From Mesodorylaimus sp. YZB2_4 (taxonomy: Eukaryota; Nematoda; Enoplea; Dorylaimida; Dorylaimidae): a DNA stretch of 64,000 nucleotides. The notes under the pieces were generated by a model. The model was given only the letters and a program-made list of their open reading frames with translations. It was not told the origin of the DNA and ran no database searches. Made by a program: the position numbers and the translations under genes. Below, in pieces: positions 11,340 through 23,342 of the stretch; positions within the stretch are counted from its first letter, which is position 1, and every line of letters starts with the position of its first letter. The stretch is from assembly GCA_030248295.1 (NCBI GenBank), contig JASANH010001724.1, positions 434,001 to 498,000 of the forward strand, written 5' to 3'.

Positions 11340-13165
11340 ATATTCATTGAATGGTTTCATAAGAACTTTCGGTGGGCCCGAGCGCCTCCCATCTCGAGCG
11401 AGAGCACAAAGCCCGATGCTCCGGATCCAACTGCATGATCTCAATAACATCCAGAACCCTGCGAACGTTCTCCGTAATATAACGACGAGCCACCAAACCA
11501 GTGTGCGTGCCCTTGATCACTTCCGTCAGATGCTTATATAGCCGCATGGCCAGGAGCTTCGCAAAAATTTTCTAGTCGCACAGTAGTTTAACAGTATAAT
11601 TGGCCTCCAATAGCTTTTCTGGGTCGGATCTTTCCCAGGCGTTGCAATCAAAGTAACAACACCTTATTTCTTGGATACAGAGTGTTCTTTGGACTTTACA
11701 TAGTGCCACGGATAAGGATGTTGCGAACAGTTCCTTGACCACCTCTGAGAACGTTCGATACCAGTCAACTGCAGTCTATCCCGACCAGTAAAGCTTTAAA
11801 ATACTCATCCATCTGCTTAGGCTGATCAAGACGCTTTTGCTTCGTCCGACAGCTTGTGCTGATCAAACACGTCGATTTTGTCAAACCACTCGTCAATCTT
11901 GTTTGGGTCAATTTTGTTAGGGTAAATTTTTGTGAGATACTGCTGCACGTCTTGAAGGATCTCCTGGGAATCTGTAATCGTCTTGTCATCAACCACGAGC
12001 TTCGCAATACTTTTCCTCACCGATTTACGTGTTTATAAGCCTGAAAATACTTTGTTGGCTTCTCATCATTTAGCAGCGAATGCGCTCGCGAGAATGGCCC
12101 GACGCATGTCCCGAATGGCCCGACTCCATTAAAACTACGAATTCCTGTTTTGTTCTTGATATGGAATCCTTTTCTGTCTCCAACAACGTGGCCTCTCTAC
12201 TTTCCGACTTATCAACTGGTACTTGCAGCTCCAGCTTGCGTTGTGTTTCCCGCCGATCTACGTAGCACAATATTGCATTAATCGATCACGTGCCATTGTA
12301 AGACGTCAGTCTCACAACAAGTCAGATGTTGATATAGATTTACTCGCCGCACCGTACGCCAAGAGTTGCACCGAGAAGACAAACTGGGATACCAACAGGA
12401 GGTTATCAGTGCAAGTCACAAAACAAAAGAAACAAGGGAAACCAGTCAGCATGACCTGTACCCGATGTTGACTTAGGCCTAACAGGCAAAGGTGGCAAAG
12501 GTAGCATGGGCACACCAGACACAGATGACATTATCATAGTGCACCAATAACAAGATCTTACATCCCCTTACACCATCACGTACATTGCAAGTACTTGCAC
12601 AGTTGCTGACTATCCCAGTCGATTGCTTCAGCCATTGCGTCTTCTATTGTTTCACACACTGCCTTCACATATGGTCCGTGCTGTAAGGCCACCGTGTTTA
12701 GGCGCCAGATACCAGGGCCCCACGAGCGGTAGTGCGTACACTTGCTCTAAAAGATAACGCATTCATGATCTGTAAGAACCAGATTTCGTGACCACCAGTC
12801 CTTAACTTGCGGTATCAGTTCAGCTGGTAGAAGCCAGTAGTCTAATCGACATTTGACTAAGGATTAGGGCGTTTCCGGGAGTACAGTCGCGTGTACGGGT
12901 GCAAGTCCAGCCAACAGTCCACCAGGTTCCAGTCCGATTGAATAAGCCGAATCGCACTGACCTCTTCGTGTAGTGCGAACCCCCTGTCTTGCCCAGCTCT
13001 GGGTCAAATGCTACGTTAAAATCACCCACAATCATGACTGGTAACTTCATATCTTGCTGTCGCTATTCCAGATGCAAATGGCCGATATCTACTACCTATC
13101 AGCCACATTTGCGCCAGCTCCCATGACCTCTCCCGCTCGATATGAGCTTCGTAAAATCGGATCAG
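11340..13165 (-). pseudogene. Decayed L1/Tx1-like LINE (endonuclease plus RT start)
   Basis: Reverse-strand pieces in shifting frames line up in the order of an L1/Tx1-type non-LTR retrotransposon. ERERSWELAQ (about 13100) and LPVMIVGDFNVAFDPEL (about 13040) belong to the APE endonuclease with its GDFN box. GPGIWRLN (about 12710) is the usual linker. A stretch reading NDEKPTKYF and then KSIAKLVVDDKTITDSQEIL (about 12080-11940) precedes RT. TGLVARRYITENVRRVLDVIE (about 11500) is the start of the RT domain. Many stops and frameshifts break it, and the catalytic RT core is missing beyond about 11340. It sits between the two divergent receptor genes. Confidence 0.85.
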
Positions 13166-14300
13166 CGGACACCGAGGCGAACAGTAGTGTAAGTGAGCGG
13201 ATATTATTGTTTGGCAGTAGGGCTTCTTAGGTGAACATCTGAGTGGTAAGGGTAGGTTCAAGAACAGGTTAGGATAACATAAACATAATCGAATTATTAG
13301 CAGAAAAATAGGGTGGTCAAAGAAAAATTGTGCATTAGTTGACATCAGCTTGAAATCTCAGATTACCTTGAAATGAACGACATCCGATCCGATCTGGACG
13401 TGAATGACAACAAAGAAGATAGTATGCCTCCAATGCCCCATTTTCCAGTCATTAATGATGATATCCCAGCGGCAAGATATATATGCATACAGTATATACC
13501 GTATCTCCTCGAAATCCTCCCCCCGTCCGGACCCAGACTGAACTTTATTCTCCCCCCTCTGGAAATCCTCTCTCGGGAAAGAATTCGAATTACCGCACAG
13601 AATCATCAGGCGAGGAAAATGTGGAGGATATGAGTGTTTGCGTGATATAAAATATGTTTTCCTTGAAGAGTCAGATTATTAGGACGAGCTTGAAGACGAA
13701 GATGTCGTGCACATTGATTGAATTCGGCTATGAGTAGCATGAATGAAAATATATCTTACGTAGTTCCATGAAGGCTTTTCTATGCAAGTAACGCTAAAAA
13801 AGTGGGCTACAGACAGTTTCAGAGGCCATTTCTAAATCGAAAAATTTTGGTCCATCTGTGAGTCCATCTGCAATCGGGGTTTTCTGGGTTCCAGAATCAA
13901 ACCCGACCCGACGCGAGCCCGACTTTTTCGGGTCGGGTCTTCGGGTAAGGGTAAGGGTCCCGATGCCGAACGTGGGAGCCCCATCAAAACTTTGAATGGG
14001 ATCTTCCATCAGAAATCGTGCTGTTCTGATCTTGAGCGAGAAAAGCCATTATGCAACTCCATGTCAGTGACGATGACGGATTTGTTGACAGTTTTTGTGC
14101 GTCATCTTGCCGTTATTGTCTTCCCGAAGGGCGCTTTATAATTTACGCATGACCTTTAAAACGCGCATGGACCATTATTTGCGTCACTTGTGCTGAATTT
14201 GCCTATCGAAAATGATAATGCAAGGCGCAACGAAAAAGCACCGACTTGAAAGACTAGGAAGAATGATTAAAAATTTTCCGTTACGCACATTTTCCATGGC
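13166..14300. other. Intergenic; degenerate MITE copy
   Basis: No gene seen. 13497-13572 (TACCGTATCTCCTCGAAATC ... TTTATTCTCCCCCCTCTGG) is a degenerate relative of the element at 27006-27573. Confidence 0.45.
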
Positions 14301-14310
14301 GAACTTGAAA

Positions 14311-14320
14311 CTATATAAAC
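14311..14320 (+). promoter_or_regulatory. TATA box for receptor B
   Basis: CTATATAAAC, a good TATA match 240 bp upstream of the receptor B ATG. The intervening stretch could be a 5' UTR, possibly with a small intron. Inferred from sequence only. Confidence 0.5.
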
Positions 14321-14558
14321 GTATGGGCCATCGGTTGGTAATCGTGAGAAGGCCGACTGGCAACTGGAGTTTTTGACTTGAATTAGAAGAATTTCTTTCT
14401 ACTTATCTTCTCTGAGTGAAATAAATAGCGTCAGCGGTCATTTATCGACTGTGTTCCATGCTAAATAAACGTTTTTGTAGTCCAGAACGCAATCACCTCG
14501 CAGCTCACTGTCAGACCAGCCAAACGTCTACTTCCAAGGCAGTGAAACTTATTCGACC

Positions 14559-15557
14559 ATGGGGTCAACGTTTGAAGCCAACTTGGACACGTCGAATCAT
14601 TCCAAAGCCCTGTTGGAATCGACACTGCCACCTAACTTGATCGTCATACCATTCAGCGCTGTATCAATCATTCTGAATATTCTCACAGTGGCCATTATTG
14701 CTTGTTCAGAAATCCTGCGCACCAAATGTTTTGTCCTGCTCGCGGTCAATTCTGCTGCGGATGGCTTGGTCGGAGTGACCTACTTGGCCACGGCATCCCT
14801 CAGAGTATATCGTCACTTTTCCAGTGTAGGGGAAGTCATGGACACGTGGCACTGCTGTATGGAATTGGCCTTGGTCATATTTGCCCAAATATGGTCGCTT
14901 GGCATGAATATCGCTTTGGTTATTAAACGCATATTGGCCATTTTCTGTCCAATCAGATACAGAACCTGGTCCTATCGCCAACTGACAATACCGCTGGTTT
15001 CTTCGGCCGTGTTATTCGCGTTGGTGCAGCTTTCAGTTCATCTCGTGAGTTCATGGCTGAATGCAGATGTCCTCTTAACATCATGTGGTATCGAAGACAC
15101 GCTGTCGACTCCGAGTCTCTCAGGCCTAACGGCTATTCAAATCACCACATCGGTCATTGTGATTGGCTTACACGCTGTTTTGGTCTATGGGGTAAGGAAG
15201 CAAAAAAAGAAAATTCGGGTGGTACCAACCCGAGCCACAGCTGTTGTTCGTCGACAAATGGCCAAGTTGGATGCTGATATGAAGTTTTTGAAAGCTGTCA
15301 GCGGCATTGTAGTCACACAAAGTTGCACAATTGCCGCAAGATTTGTGGTGTTTTTCATGGATATGTTTTCTGGTGGCACTTTTCGAGTATTATCCAGCAG
15401 ATACGGTGGTCTCGTGGTCGTGATGAGCTGCTCTGTGGGCTTTCTCTCCTTGACGGTCATGAGCAGCCAGTTTCGGCGGGCTGCTAAAAAGCTGTTTCGA
15501 CTTGAAAAGGTCATGGTATCGGCAACAAATGTGGTGCTGCATCTCGAGATGAAATAG
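14559..15557 (+). CDS. Rhodopsin-like 7TM receptor B (Srsx-type)
   Basis: Single-exon 332-aa receptor starting at ATG 14559 in a good context (GACCATGG). It is clearly paralogous to receptor A along its whole length: shared RTKCFVLLAVNSAAD in TM2, FAQIWSLGMNIALVI in TM3, SCGIEDTLS in extracellular loop 2, RRQMAKLDADMKFLKA before TM6, and a matching VVLHLEMK tail. At the DRY position it reads KRI (residues 123-125) where A has ERI and the distant paralogue C has DRL, so the usual acidic residue is replaced by Lys. TM7 lacks NPxxY. The frame is intact, so it is called functional with altered switch chemistry. A TATA box at 14311 and divergence from receptor A suggest an inverted local duplication. 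Confidence 0.88.
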   Translation: MGSTFEANLDTSNHSKALLESTLPPNLIVIPFSAVSIILNILTVAIIACSEILRTKCFVLLAVNSAADGLVGVTYLATASLRVYRHFSSVGEVMDTWHCCMELALVIFAQIWSLGMNIALVIKRILAIFCPIRYRTWSYRQLTIPLVSSAVLFALVQLSVHLVSSWLNADVLLTSCGIEDTLSTPSLSGLTAIQITTSVIVIGLHAVLVYGVRKQKKKIRVVPTRATAVVRRQMAKLDADMKFLKAVSGIVVTQSCTIAARFVVFFMDMFSGGTFRVLSSRYGGLVVVMSCSVGFLSLTVMSSQFRRAAKKLFRLEKVMVSATNVVLHLEMK

Positions 15558-17149
15558 GCCATTGAACTATGTACATAGCGCACGAAAGAATGAGCTCTCA
15601 GTGCTGCATGCGAATTCTAGAACCTGTGTATCTACACTGTACCCAATGCTAGTTTGCGGAAGGCTCTGAAAGAAGGTCCAATTGCGTTATTCGCATTATT
15701 AAGCATAAAAAGTTGCGGCAGACAGGTCTTGTAGACCATTTCACAAAAATATACGTTGCTTCTTTTGCAGACACCTATATTTAAAATGCCCTTTTGGGAA
15801 GAGTGAATTTTGTCACCGAGAGTGAATTTTGTCACTGAGCTGCGTGACAAGTGAGTCGAGTGCCTGTTCGTGGTAAGGTGCCGTGAGCAGTGATATAACT
15901 AAGACTGTTATTTCTATTCTGAAATGATGCTTCACCTGTCTTTTTCAGGTCACATACTGTATAAGTCATAAGAGCAGCCAGGGTCTGAAATTCAGACACT
16001 GAAAAAAACCAATAAAATGAATCATGTCTGCGCAAGAATGAATTTCAGCTTTTAGGTATATGGGATAGGGCATCACCCTAGTCGTCAAGGAAGAGGCTGG
16101 CGATTGATAATTGTCCGTGCGGCCACTAAGTCCAAACTTGATTAAAATTTAACTAAACCATTCTTCCTGCGGGACACCCCATCACGAATACTGTGTACTC
16201 CAAGCGTGTGTGTGGACAAGTTGACGGGGGCTGAAGCTTTGGGAAAGAGCTTGATATGCGTGATGAAATGAGATGATGTAATACATATGTAAATGTTCAA
16301 CTAATTGACAGCTGGCGCCAGGATTCGTGAGACGCATAGTCTAGACAGTACAATGTTAACAACAGTCTAGACATAACTGCTTGAGGAGCCCTACATTTGC
16401 AAATAATATATACACATGTCCCATCGAGCGTGGAGCGCATAGGTTTCCAGAGCATCTGGAGCGCCACCACGCGGACAATGCTGACGGGGCGCGGTGGAAC
16501 GGCGTGGTATCCACGCCGGCCGATATCGCGTGGTGCTCTGTTGCACAGAGAACGCATAGGAGCAACTGCTATGTCTAACGGCAATTTTTAGGAGGCTTTG
16601 ACAGAGAAGAAAAGGCGGGATCCATACTCCACTTGCTGTGCAGCATGTGAGCAGGCGTGTGTCCAGCCAGACCCAGGTAGCCTGACGTGCTCCCTTCTGG
16701 GCCCAGGGGAGTTTGGAAATATGCAGAGAAAATGTCATCTCACGCTATTCACAAGCGAACTCTAATATGAGAGGGTGCGTCAAGACCTTCGTGATATGAG
16801 AATGCAAATGCGTTCCGTAGAAATATCATATGCAAATGACGTTCCAGGAAAAAGGAGGTTGCCGATCAATAAAAAAGAAGAAGATCCATTAGAAAAAAAC
16901 ATGCGTGCCACTTGAACTTTCTCACCTAGCGCAATGCAAGGGTTTCTCTACGGTTGTCAGCCCAGATCGAGACCCAGAGGATATTTCACATAACCCGCAC
17001 GTTTTTATGGAGGCAAGGAAATCTTCATGCAAAACTCTGAATTTTTTCACGTAGGTATATTTTAATTGCACAGCTGACAAAACCTATAAATGCATTTTTC
17101 AACGGCTAAAATCAGCGCATGCTACTTGGCATTTTGTGCCGTGAAAGTT
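15558..17149. other. Intergenic
   Basis: No gene seen. A GC-rich patch at 16430-16570 contains several short palindromic words around GGCGTGGTATCCACGCC and open frames on both strands, but no protein signature. A 15-bp direct repeat (GAGTGAATTTTGTCAC) occurs at about 15802 and 15820. Confidence 0.45.
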
Positions 17150-20100
17150 TCACTCTGAATCAGCTCCGTTATCCAATTGAATCTGTTTATATCCACTTAC
17201 AAACTGTGGTTCCGACAGACAAGCTGTCTCATAAGCCGATTTATGGTTCTCTGGTTGATCTTCCCATTTTGTGTACCTATTCAAATTATGTAAGTCATCC
17301 ATTCCATCCACCCTAATCATCGGTGGACTGGGAGTTTCGTTCAGAATTGCATAGCAGGGATTCGGATGCATAGCCTTTGGGTCAATCATGTACTTGTCCA
17401 TGGAATGTGCAATCACTGGCGTCCTCTCAGCTGCGATATTTGTTCCAATCAACCGCCATGCCGCGTTCAGTTGTCGAAAAGTTGGCCGCTCAGACGGTTC
17501 TATTGCCCAGCATTGACGCATTAGCATGCACACATCTGCGGGAGCCTTTTGGGGGTTTTTGAGAGAGTGACCATTCTTCCAAAAGGCAAGAACAGTTTCG
17601 GCACTGGCTTGCCTGATCTCGGGGTATGGCGCTGGGTGGTCGGTTTCCAGAAGTGAGTACAATTCCCAAATGAATATTCCAAATGACCACACGTCGCTTT
17701 CATTGGAAAACTTTCCTTCGAATCCTTCTGGTGCAGTGGAATGGATATGACAAACCACATCTTTGTTTGAACTGCAATACATGCTCTCACGTTTTCCAAC
17801 ATCGCGAGCTAACCCGAAATCAGTCAGTTTAGCGATTTCCGGTTTTCCATTGTGAATATTTTTCCTGACGAGTACATTCCTGGCGCCGATATCTTTGTGC
17901 ACTACGCGCATGTTAGCCATGTGAACGCAAGCCTTGATGACATCTCGACATACGCGTATCAGATCAGCATGGGTCAAATGCTCTCGTTCACACTTGATAT
18001 AATCAATACAGTTCCCGCCATTCATATACTCGAGAACGAGTATCGGCGGCCGTTGCTTATAGTTCATGCATAAGCCATACGCCAAAATAATGTTGGTATG
18101 GCGAAGAAAGTTCAAAGCCACAGCTTCTTGGAAAAAACAATCGGCTGATAATAATGTCGATCGATAATTATATCCATCAGATTTTCGCATTTTTAATGCA
18201 ACTTGTATAACTTTGCCAGTCTTATGTTGTCGAGACTTTGGATCAGTGGGGCGATAATGAGCTAACCACACTTCACCAAACTCGCCCTCGCCCAACTGCT
18301 CGACCAATGACAGCTCGCTGGCGTCTATTCGTTCTCGGCGCAGAAAATCACGCACTGCTTTTCGTTTCCGATACCAGCAAAAGTAAAAGATGATCAAAAG
18401 TGCTGCGACCGCAATAATAGAAACAGCCACACCAATGGCCGCATCTCGTCCCCAATGTTTGTGCGGTACTTGAGGCATCTCCGCAACAAATGGTTCTGTG
18501 AATGTTTTGGCATACTCTTCGTTACCAAATATGGAGGCCACAATGGTGATGTTGTAATGATGACCTAAAACGAATGGACAATTTATTTATCGCTATCGCG
18601 TTCGAGGGATATGCCATGTGTTTTTTAGAGATGCAGTCAGTGCATACTTGTTCCGCACAAATTGAAAAAGCGCGCAGTGGGGGAAGATATAAGAAACCAA
18701 TCAGGTGAAAAAATCAGGCGTAGCTTAGAGGCACCCGATCAGAAATCGATTTGTGGACTTAGCAGGTGAGAAATACTCCTTAAATGCAATCAAGAACTGC
18801 ATAAAGAAACCATGATACCATGATGTTATAAATATGTTATCTTAATCTTGATGAGTGGTTATACTGTGTAATAAATCAGACATATCAAAGTGTGATTTAT
18901 CATATAGCAATATCTTGATGGGAAGACACTTTTGTCTGATGATACCTAGCACTCTTAGCGTGTCATGTGATACATCACCAGGGGCACGGCTGTCAGTAAA
19001 ACCATAACTAGGGAGGAGGAGGGGTACAAAGATATAGCATCTGCTTTCGCTATCGCTACAGTACAGCCCTTACCTCTGGGCTGGCCAGAAAATATAGGGT
19101 GGTGTGGAAAGATGTTATCATACTCCATTCATCTTACACCGCTCACCTTTCACCAGCCTTTTTAACTCGGTCGTATATCTTTCATCCCGCCCACGATACA
19201 AATTCACTCCGATCAGACAAGCTTGTTGGTTGCCATAGGATGTACACCATAGTTTCAACTGGGGTGGAGGCCTGTTAGTCCTTTGACAAATGTCGGAAGT
19301 ATTCCACACCTTCTCAATGACCACAATAGCATTGGTCACATTCGACATGGTGACCGTGACGTGTAGGTCGGGTATTAGGCATTCCATCACAAACGGGTAT
19401 GGTCGAGCTGCGGGTGTGTACTTAAATAAGCTGACCATATAGTTCATATCTTCATAAATAGGTGATGTTAAATTATGGATTTCTTCTTGCTGTTCCGCAT
19501 TATAAATTCTTAACTTATCAAATATTGTCGTATTTCCTGTTTTCCAAGCTATCGCTCGAATGTCATAAGCTGATCCATTAATCCAATAAAAATATGACCA
19601 GTCCATATCAAACTGTAAAATCTGATTTGGAATGTTGTCGATCTCTAAATCTGGTAGCCCCAAATTATCTAAATCAATAAATTTTGTACAAGTATCAGTT
19701 ATTATGTCATAGGTCCATAACTCTAATCCAGAAATGAAAACTAGTTTTGCCTGGCTGCTCAAGTTTCCATTCCAGTATGGTCTCCAATCGAAGCTTAGCC
19801 AATAATGGGATAGTGGACGGTTACAGCCTTTTGAAATTATGGACTGGTTGATGTCGACGACTAGGTGATATTTTTGGATTTTTGTGTCATAGCGAAATAA
19901 TCGATAGCTTTCAGGTGTGGTTGCGGATGAAGCGGTGAAGAACATAAGAGCTAGCGGGGAGTAGCATTGCAGGTGCAGAATTTCGGTATCAATACACCCT
20001 GCGAATAGCTCGGGTTTCATGTACAGTGTGTCGACTTTGACCAAGCAATTTCTGCTGGTGGTATTCAATCTAAACGAGAAGCGAGTGAGAAATTAAATGG

Positions 20101-20917
20101 GAGAAGTTTGCTGCGAGACTGATTTTGAGAATTTTTGCAACGTGGCGAGGTATGAGACAACTGGTATGAGAGAACGGGACACTTACCCCACTTGTCTTGC
20201 CTCCTTCTCTATGCAACCTCTGGATGCAGCCCGAAAGACTTACCTGTACTGCCAATTTGCCACCCAGTCAAAGCAGAGGGGTGTCACATAGCTAGCCAGC
20301 GCTCCTTGCCCGTTATAAGCCAAATTGCAATTCAAGTCAAATGTTTGCACATCCGTCTCGTTTGGTGTATTGGCCGAATCCACATCCAAAACTCGAATCA
20401 AGTGGGATCGACCATAATTTTCAGGCGGATACAACAGAGCCTGGCACACAACCAAGGCGGGTCTGGGAGAAATGATGGAATTTTCACAGGACAACTCAAT
20501 TTGGCCGAATTGACTCCACGATCCAAAATTAGATTGATCAAAATCGGATATCCTTGCGCGACACGAATATCGATTGATATTTAGAGGCGTGTCAAAAAAT
20601 ATGGCCTGATATGGTTTGACTTTGGTGGTTTGATTGCCTTGCCAATCAGATTTTTCACAGGATTCATTACCAAAGTTAGTCTTTGTACAATTCTTGTACC
20701 CGTAACATTCAACGTACACCCATGAGTTCAAAGGAATTTGGATGGAATCATAGTCAAATACGACTTCTAATAATCTGGTTGAATAATTCCATGGTCCAAA
20801 TTCAGGGTAGTACAAATATCCACGAACATTGGATGGCCCCCAGGTATTTGCTTTAGCTTCGATCTTTTGCCAAAATAGCAAAATTAAGATAAGGATTCTT
20901 TTATCACTGACTTCCAT
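17150..20917 (-). CDS. Receptor tyrosine kinase, three exons
   Basis: Exons (reverse strand) 20244-20917, 19147-20069 and 17150-18564 join in phase through GT-AG introns of 174 and 582 nt to a 1003-aa type I membrane protein. A signal peptide (ILILILLFWQKIEAKA) opens a roughly 570-aa ectodomain rich in N-glycosylation sites. Its middle has repeats of the style LFRYDTK, LWTYDIITD and YFYWINGSAYDIRAI, which recall degenerate YWTD propeller blades. A stretch running across the last intron into YNITIVASIFG resembles fibronectin III. One TM (about 573-595) with RKRK stop-transfer follows. The kinase has GEGEFGEV, VALK (Lys about 657), FFQEA (Glu about 679), HKDIGARN (Asp about 757), DFG (about 781) and TAPEG in place of TAPEA. 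All catalytic residues are present, so it should be active. The ectodomain hints at a Ros/Sevenless-like layout, but this is inference. Confidence 0.85.
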
Positions 20918-21488
20918 TTCATACTGCCACTGCTGAGCCAGAACTCACACGCGGCAAACAGCAAGATACGTGTTGCTTACGAGTTAGCTAGCTGACTTGA
21001 CTTTGAACGGGCAAATTTTGTATGGCGGGCCTAAACATGTCACGGCTGTTTGTCGGCGGTGGTCGTCCCACTTGCCCAGGCGGACTTTGTGAGCCTATTT
21101 CTCACTTTTGAAATTGAAACGCCTGCGTGGGTGGTAATAATACCCGTAAATATGTTGTAGTTGGTGAGTGTGACATTACACTAACATGATAGGTACGTAC
21201 CTGAAGGAAGCATAGTTCGAGCCTAGGATTGTCTTTATGTAAATACGAAGACTGTGAGATATTTTAATAGACGGAACAGCCCTACATTGGGGAAGTATCG
21301 AGCGGTCAACCAAGGCAATAAAGTCCACTACTTTCTCCACAGCCCAAAAATGTCTAACCCAATATTTACCCTTATCGATCTCATGGTACATTTTGGCAGC
21401 ACAAAACTACGTTCACGCAATCATTTCAACGCGATGTTCTTGTTTTATTGAACTCTCGGGGAATGTTATAATGATGAATGCAATGAAT
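20918..21488. other. Intergenic upstream of the kinase gene
   Basis: Probably holds the kinase promoter; no clear TATA or other element recognised. Confidence 0.4.
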
Positions 21489-21602
21489 TAAGGCCGCGTG
21501 CGACAAAAGACCGCGTTTTCATACTTTGTCACATATGAATCACTGTCACATGAGAGTAGCGCCTAGCTAGCTGGCACTTTTGATGTTTGGTCCCCACCCA
21601 AC

Positions 21603-21690
21603 ATAGGTTAGCTTAGGCTTAGGCTTAGTCTGGTATAAGACTTGAGCTTAGGCTGATATCAGGCTTCAGCCAGCCTCATACTAGCCTTTG
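21603..21690 (+). repeat. Degenerate TTAGGC-rich repeat
   Basis: Contains TTAGCTTAGGCTTAGGCTTA and further AGCTTAGGCTGA words. Similar GGCTAA-rich sequence recurs at 35410-35710. It resembles but is not a regular telomeric array. Confidence 0.6.
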
Positions 21691-21754
21691 CCTGGGGACC
21701 ATGCAGCAAAAGCGCCTAGCCAGGTTCAGTCAGCTGGTACTCACGAGGAATGAT

Positions 21755-21777
21755 TAATACCCCCCCCCCCCCCCCCA
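21755..21777. repeat. C homopolymer run
   Basis: About 18 consecutive C. Similar G/C runs occur near 9899, 28051, 40429, 47149 and 52318. Confidence 0.8.
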
Positions 21778-21899
21778 GCGACCGCGGAGTTGCCAGACTT
21801 CCCCGATGCCGCGTTCTTTGTACAATACCGTACATTTCAGCGACGGCACTCACGCCACTGCACCTTTCACTGTGTCTGATAATCCAACAGTTACCACTG

Positions 21900-22214
21900 C
21901 AACATGTTTTTGCTTTTTTCCTTGAGAAGCAGAAGCTTATTTTTCCTTTTCCAACACGATACTTTTCATCTGTTTTAGCTGTATCAGGAGCTGTGTGCGA
22001 ATAATGACTCCTTTGTGACTGCGTCGTTAGCCCTCTGCATCCGAGCAGGACACTTCGCCTTCTTATAAAATATGCATTTCCTGAAAATCTTTCCCTCTTT
22101 CCTTCTTGACCAATCATTCAGGTATCCGTGATGAAGGAACGAATCGCAGTCTTTCTGACTCTCGATAACAGCCAAAGGCAATTCATAATAACATCGGAAA
22201 ACTAGCAACATCAA
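21900..22214 (-). pseudogene. FLYWCH zinc-finger fragment of a MULE transposase
   Basis: The reverse-strand reading (SQKDCDSFLHHGYL ... GKIFRKCIFYKKAKCPARMQ) fits the FLYWCH finger found at the N terminus of the MULE at 38393. A frameshift around 21985 separates it from the continuation APDTAKTDEK. No DDE part is present. Confidence 0.7.
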
Positions 22215-22504
22215 TACCCTATCTATCTGACCTCCCTTGTTTATTTTCGGTCTTTTTGTGTTCGGTCTTTTCTACACGATGTATTATGACCAGCGGTCAA
22301 TTTGTCAGGTGGTCTTATCTCGCCGCGGTCTTTTGGACGCGGTCTTTTGTCATGTAACCTAATGAACCTAGGGCCAGGTTTCACCAGGCCTCAAGCTTAC
22401 AAGTAACAAGGTAGCAAATGACGAGTCATAGTCTATCGTTTTGTGTGTCACCAAAGCAACGGGATCATAGCAGCTTCAAGTTCGCGACCACAACGGATGG
22501 GGTT

Positions 22505-22675
22505 TCGTCGGATTGGATCATATGAAGTCCTTGTAATTTTTTTGACCAATCAATAACGCCTCAACTTTTTCGAAACGGCCGTTTGAACGGGATTAACACC
22601 TGACAATAGTTTCAAGATTTTTGGATCGGATCATATGAAATACTTGTAATTTTTGGAATAAAAAATAACGCATTG
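22505..22675 (+). repeat. Two copies of a dispersed repeat
   Basis: Units TTGGATCATATGAAGTCCTT (from about 22513) and TCGGATCATATGAAATACTT (from about 22625), each followed by TGTAATTTTT and an AATAACGC word. A third copy lies at 25253-25310. Confidence 0.6.
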
Positions 22676-22725
22676 GTAATAATGATAATAATAATTGGGT
22701 TTTGAATCAAATGAAAGCACTCCAA

Positions 22726-22995
22726 AAATATCAGAGGCGTCTGACCCATTGGTCAGAAGTGGTCAGCGCCTAAATTCCGGGAAATATGACAGAATTCTTT
22801 TGGATTTTTAGGTTTTTTTTGGAAAGAAAAATTCGAAAGTTAGGTGTAGAAGGATAAACTCGAAAGCTGAGTTTTTAAAGAGCCCTGCGTGTTTTTCTTT
22901 ACGCTCGGGCTTCTTCACGCACAAATTATTAAAAAATTCTCAGGACTTTAGGCCACCGCTACTACTGATCAGTCGGCTGGACGCCTCTGATATTT
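22726..22995. mobile_element. 270-bp MITE
   Basis: AAATATCAGAGGCGTC at 22726-22741 is the exact inverse of GACGCCTCTGATATTT at 22980-22995, with further partial pairing inside. No coding capacity; non-autonomous DNA element. Confidence 0.65.
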
Positions 22996-22998
22996 CGC

Positions 22999-23342
22999 TG
23001 AGTTTTTTTGAACCTAGGAACAAATTACAATTTTTGGTTTAATGGTCATCATTGCTGCGAAATCAAACATCCATTCTTCGAATCTTACAAACAGTCTTTT
23101 TTATACTCGACACTACAACATTGGAATGCATTGACTGAGGATGTGAATTTTAGTACATTTCTTAAATTCAGGGACAAGATATGTTGTATGAAATTTTAGT
23201 GCTCTTAAACATTTTTAAGTCTTGACATTTTTTTTGACACTTCAAATTGTTTTTGTTTTTTATTATCGTATGTGTCTTTTGATGGCCTGAGTGCACAGCT
23301 AGTGCTTCGTCAAAAGTAAAGTATCAAGTATCAAGTATCAAG
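22999..23342 (+). pseudogene. 3' end of a CR1/L2-like LINE
   Basis: The ORF at 23008-23199 ends with SFLYSTLQHWNALTEDVN...FLKFRDKI, the usual C-terminal signature of CR1/L2/I-type RT proteins (Sf...a...WN.L...v.....s...Fk). A 3' UTR follows, ending in a short tandem tail (AAGTATC units, 23322-23341), typical of these LINEs. It is truncated at the 5' side. Confidence 0.7.

Larger units (their letters stand above)
21489..22362. mobile_element. Mutator-like element remnant
   Basis: Ends with shared inverted words: GACAAAAGACCGCGT near 21500 and its complement ACGCGGTCTTTTGTC near 22337-22351. The right side repeats GCGGTCTTTTG-type units, like the termini of the MULE at 38112-39745. It encloses a FLYWCH fragment on the reverse strand and TTAGGC-like short repeats. 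Exact boundaries and target duplication are not resolved. Confidence 0.55.

Noticed and set aside
16297-16738. Overlapping frames on both strands
   Set aside because: GC-rich stop-poor patch without domain, start context or splice pattern.
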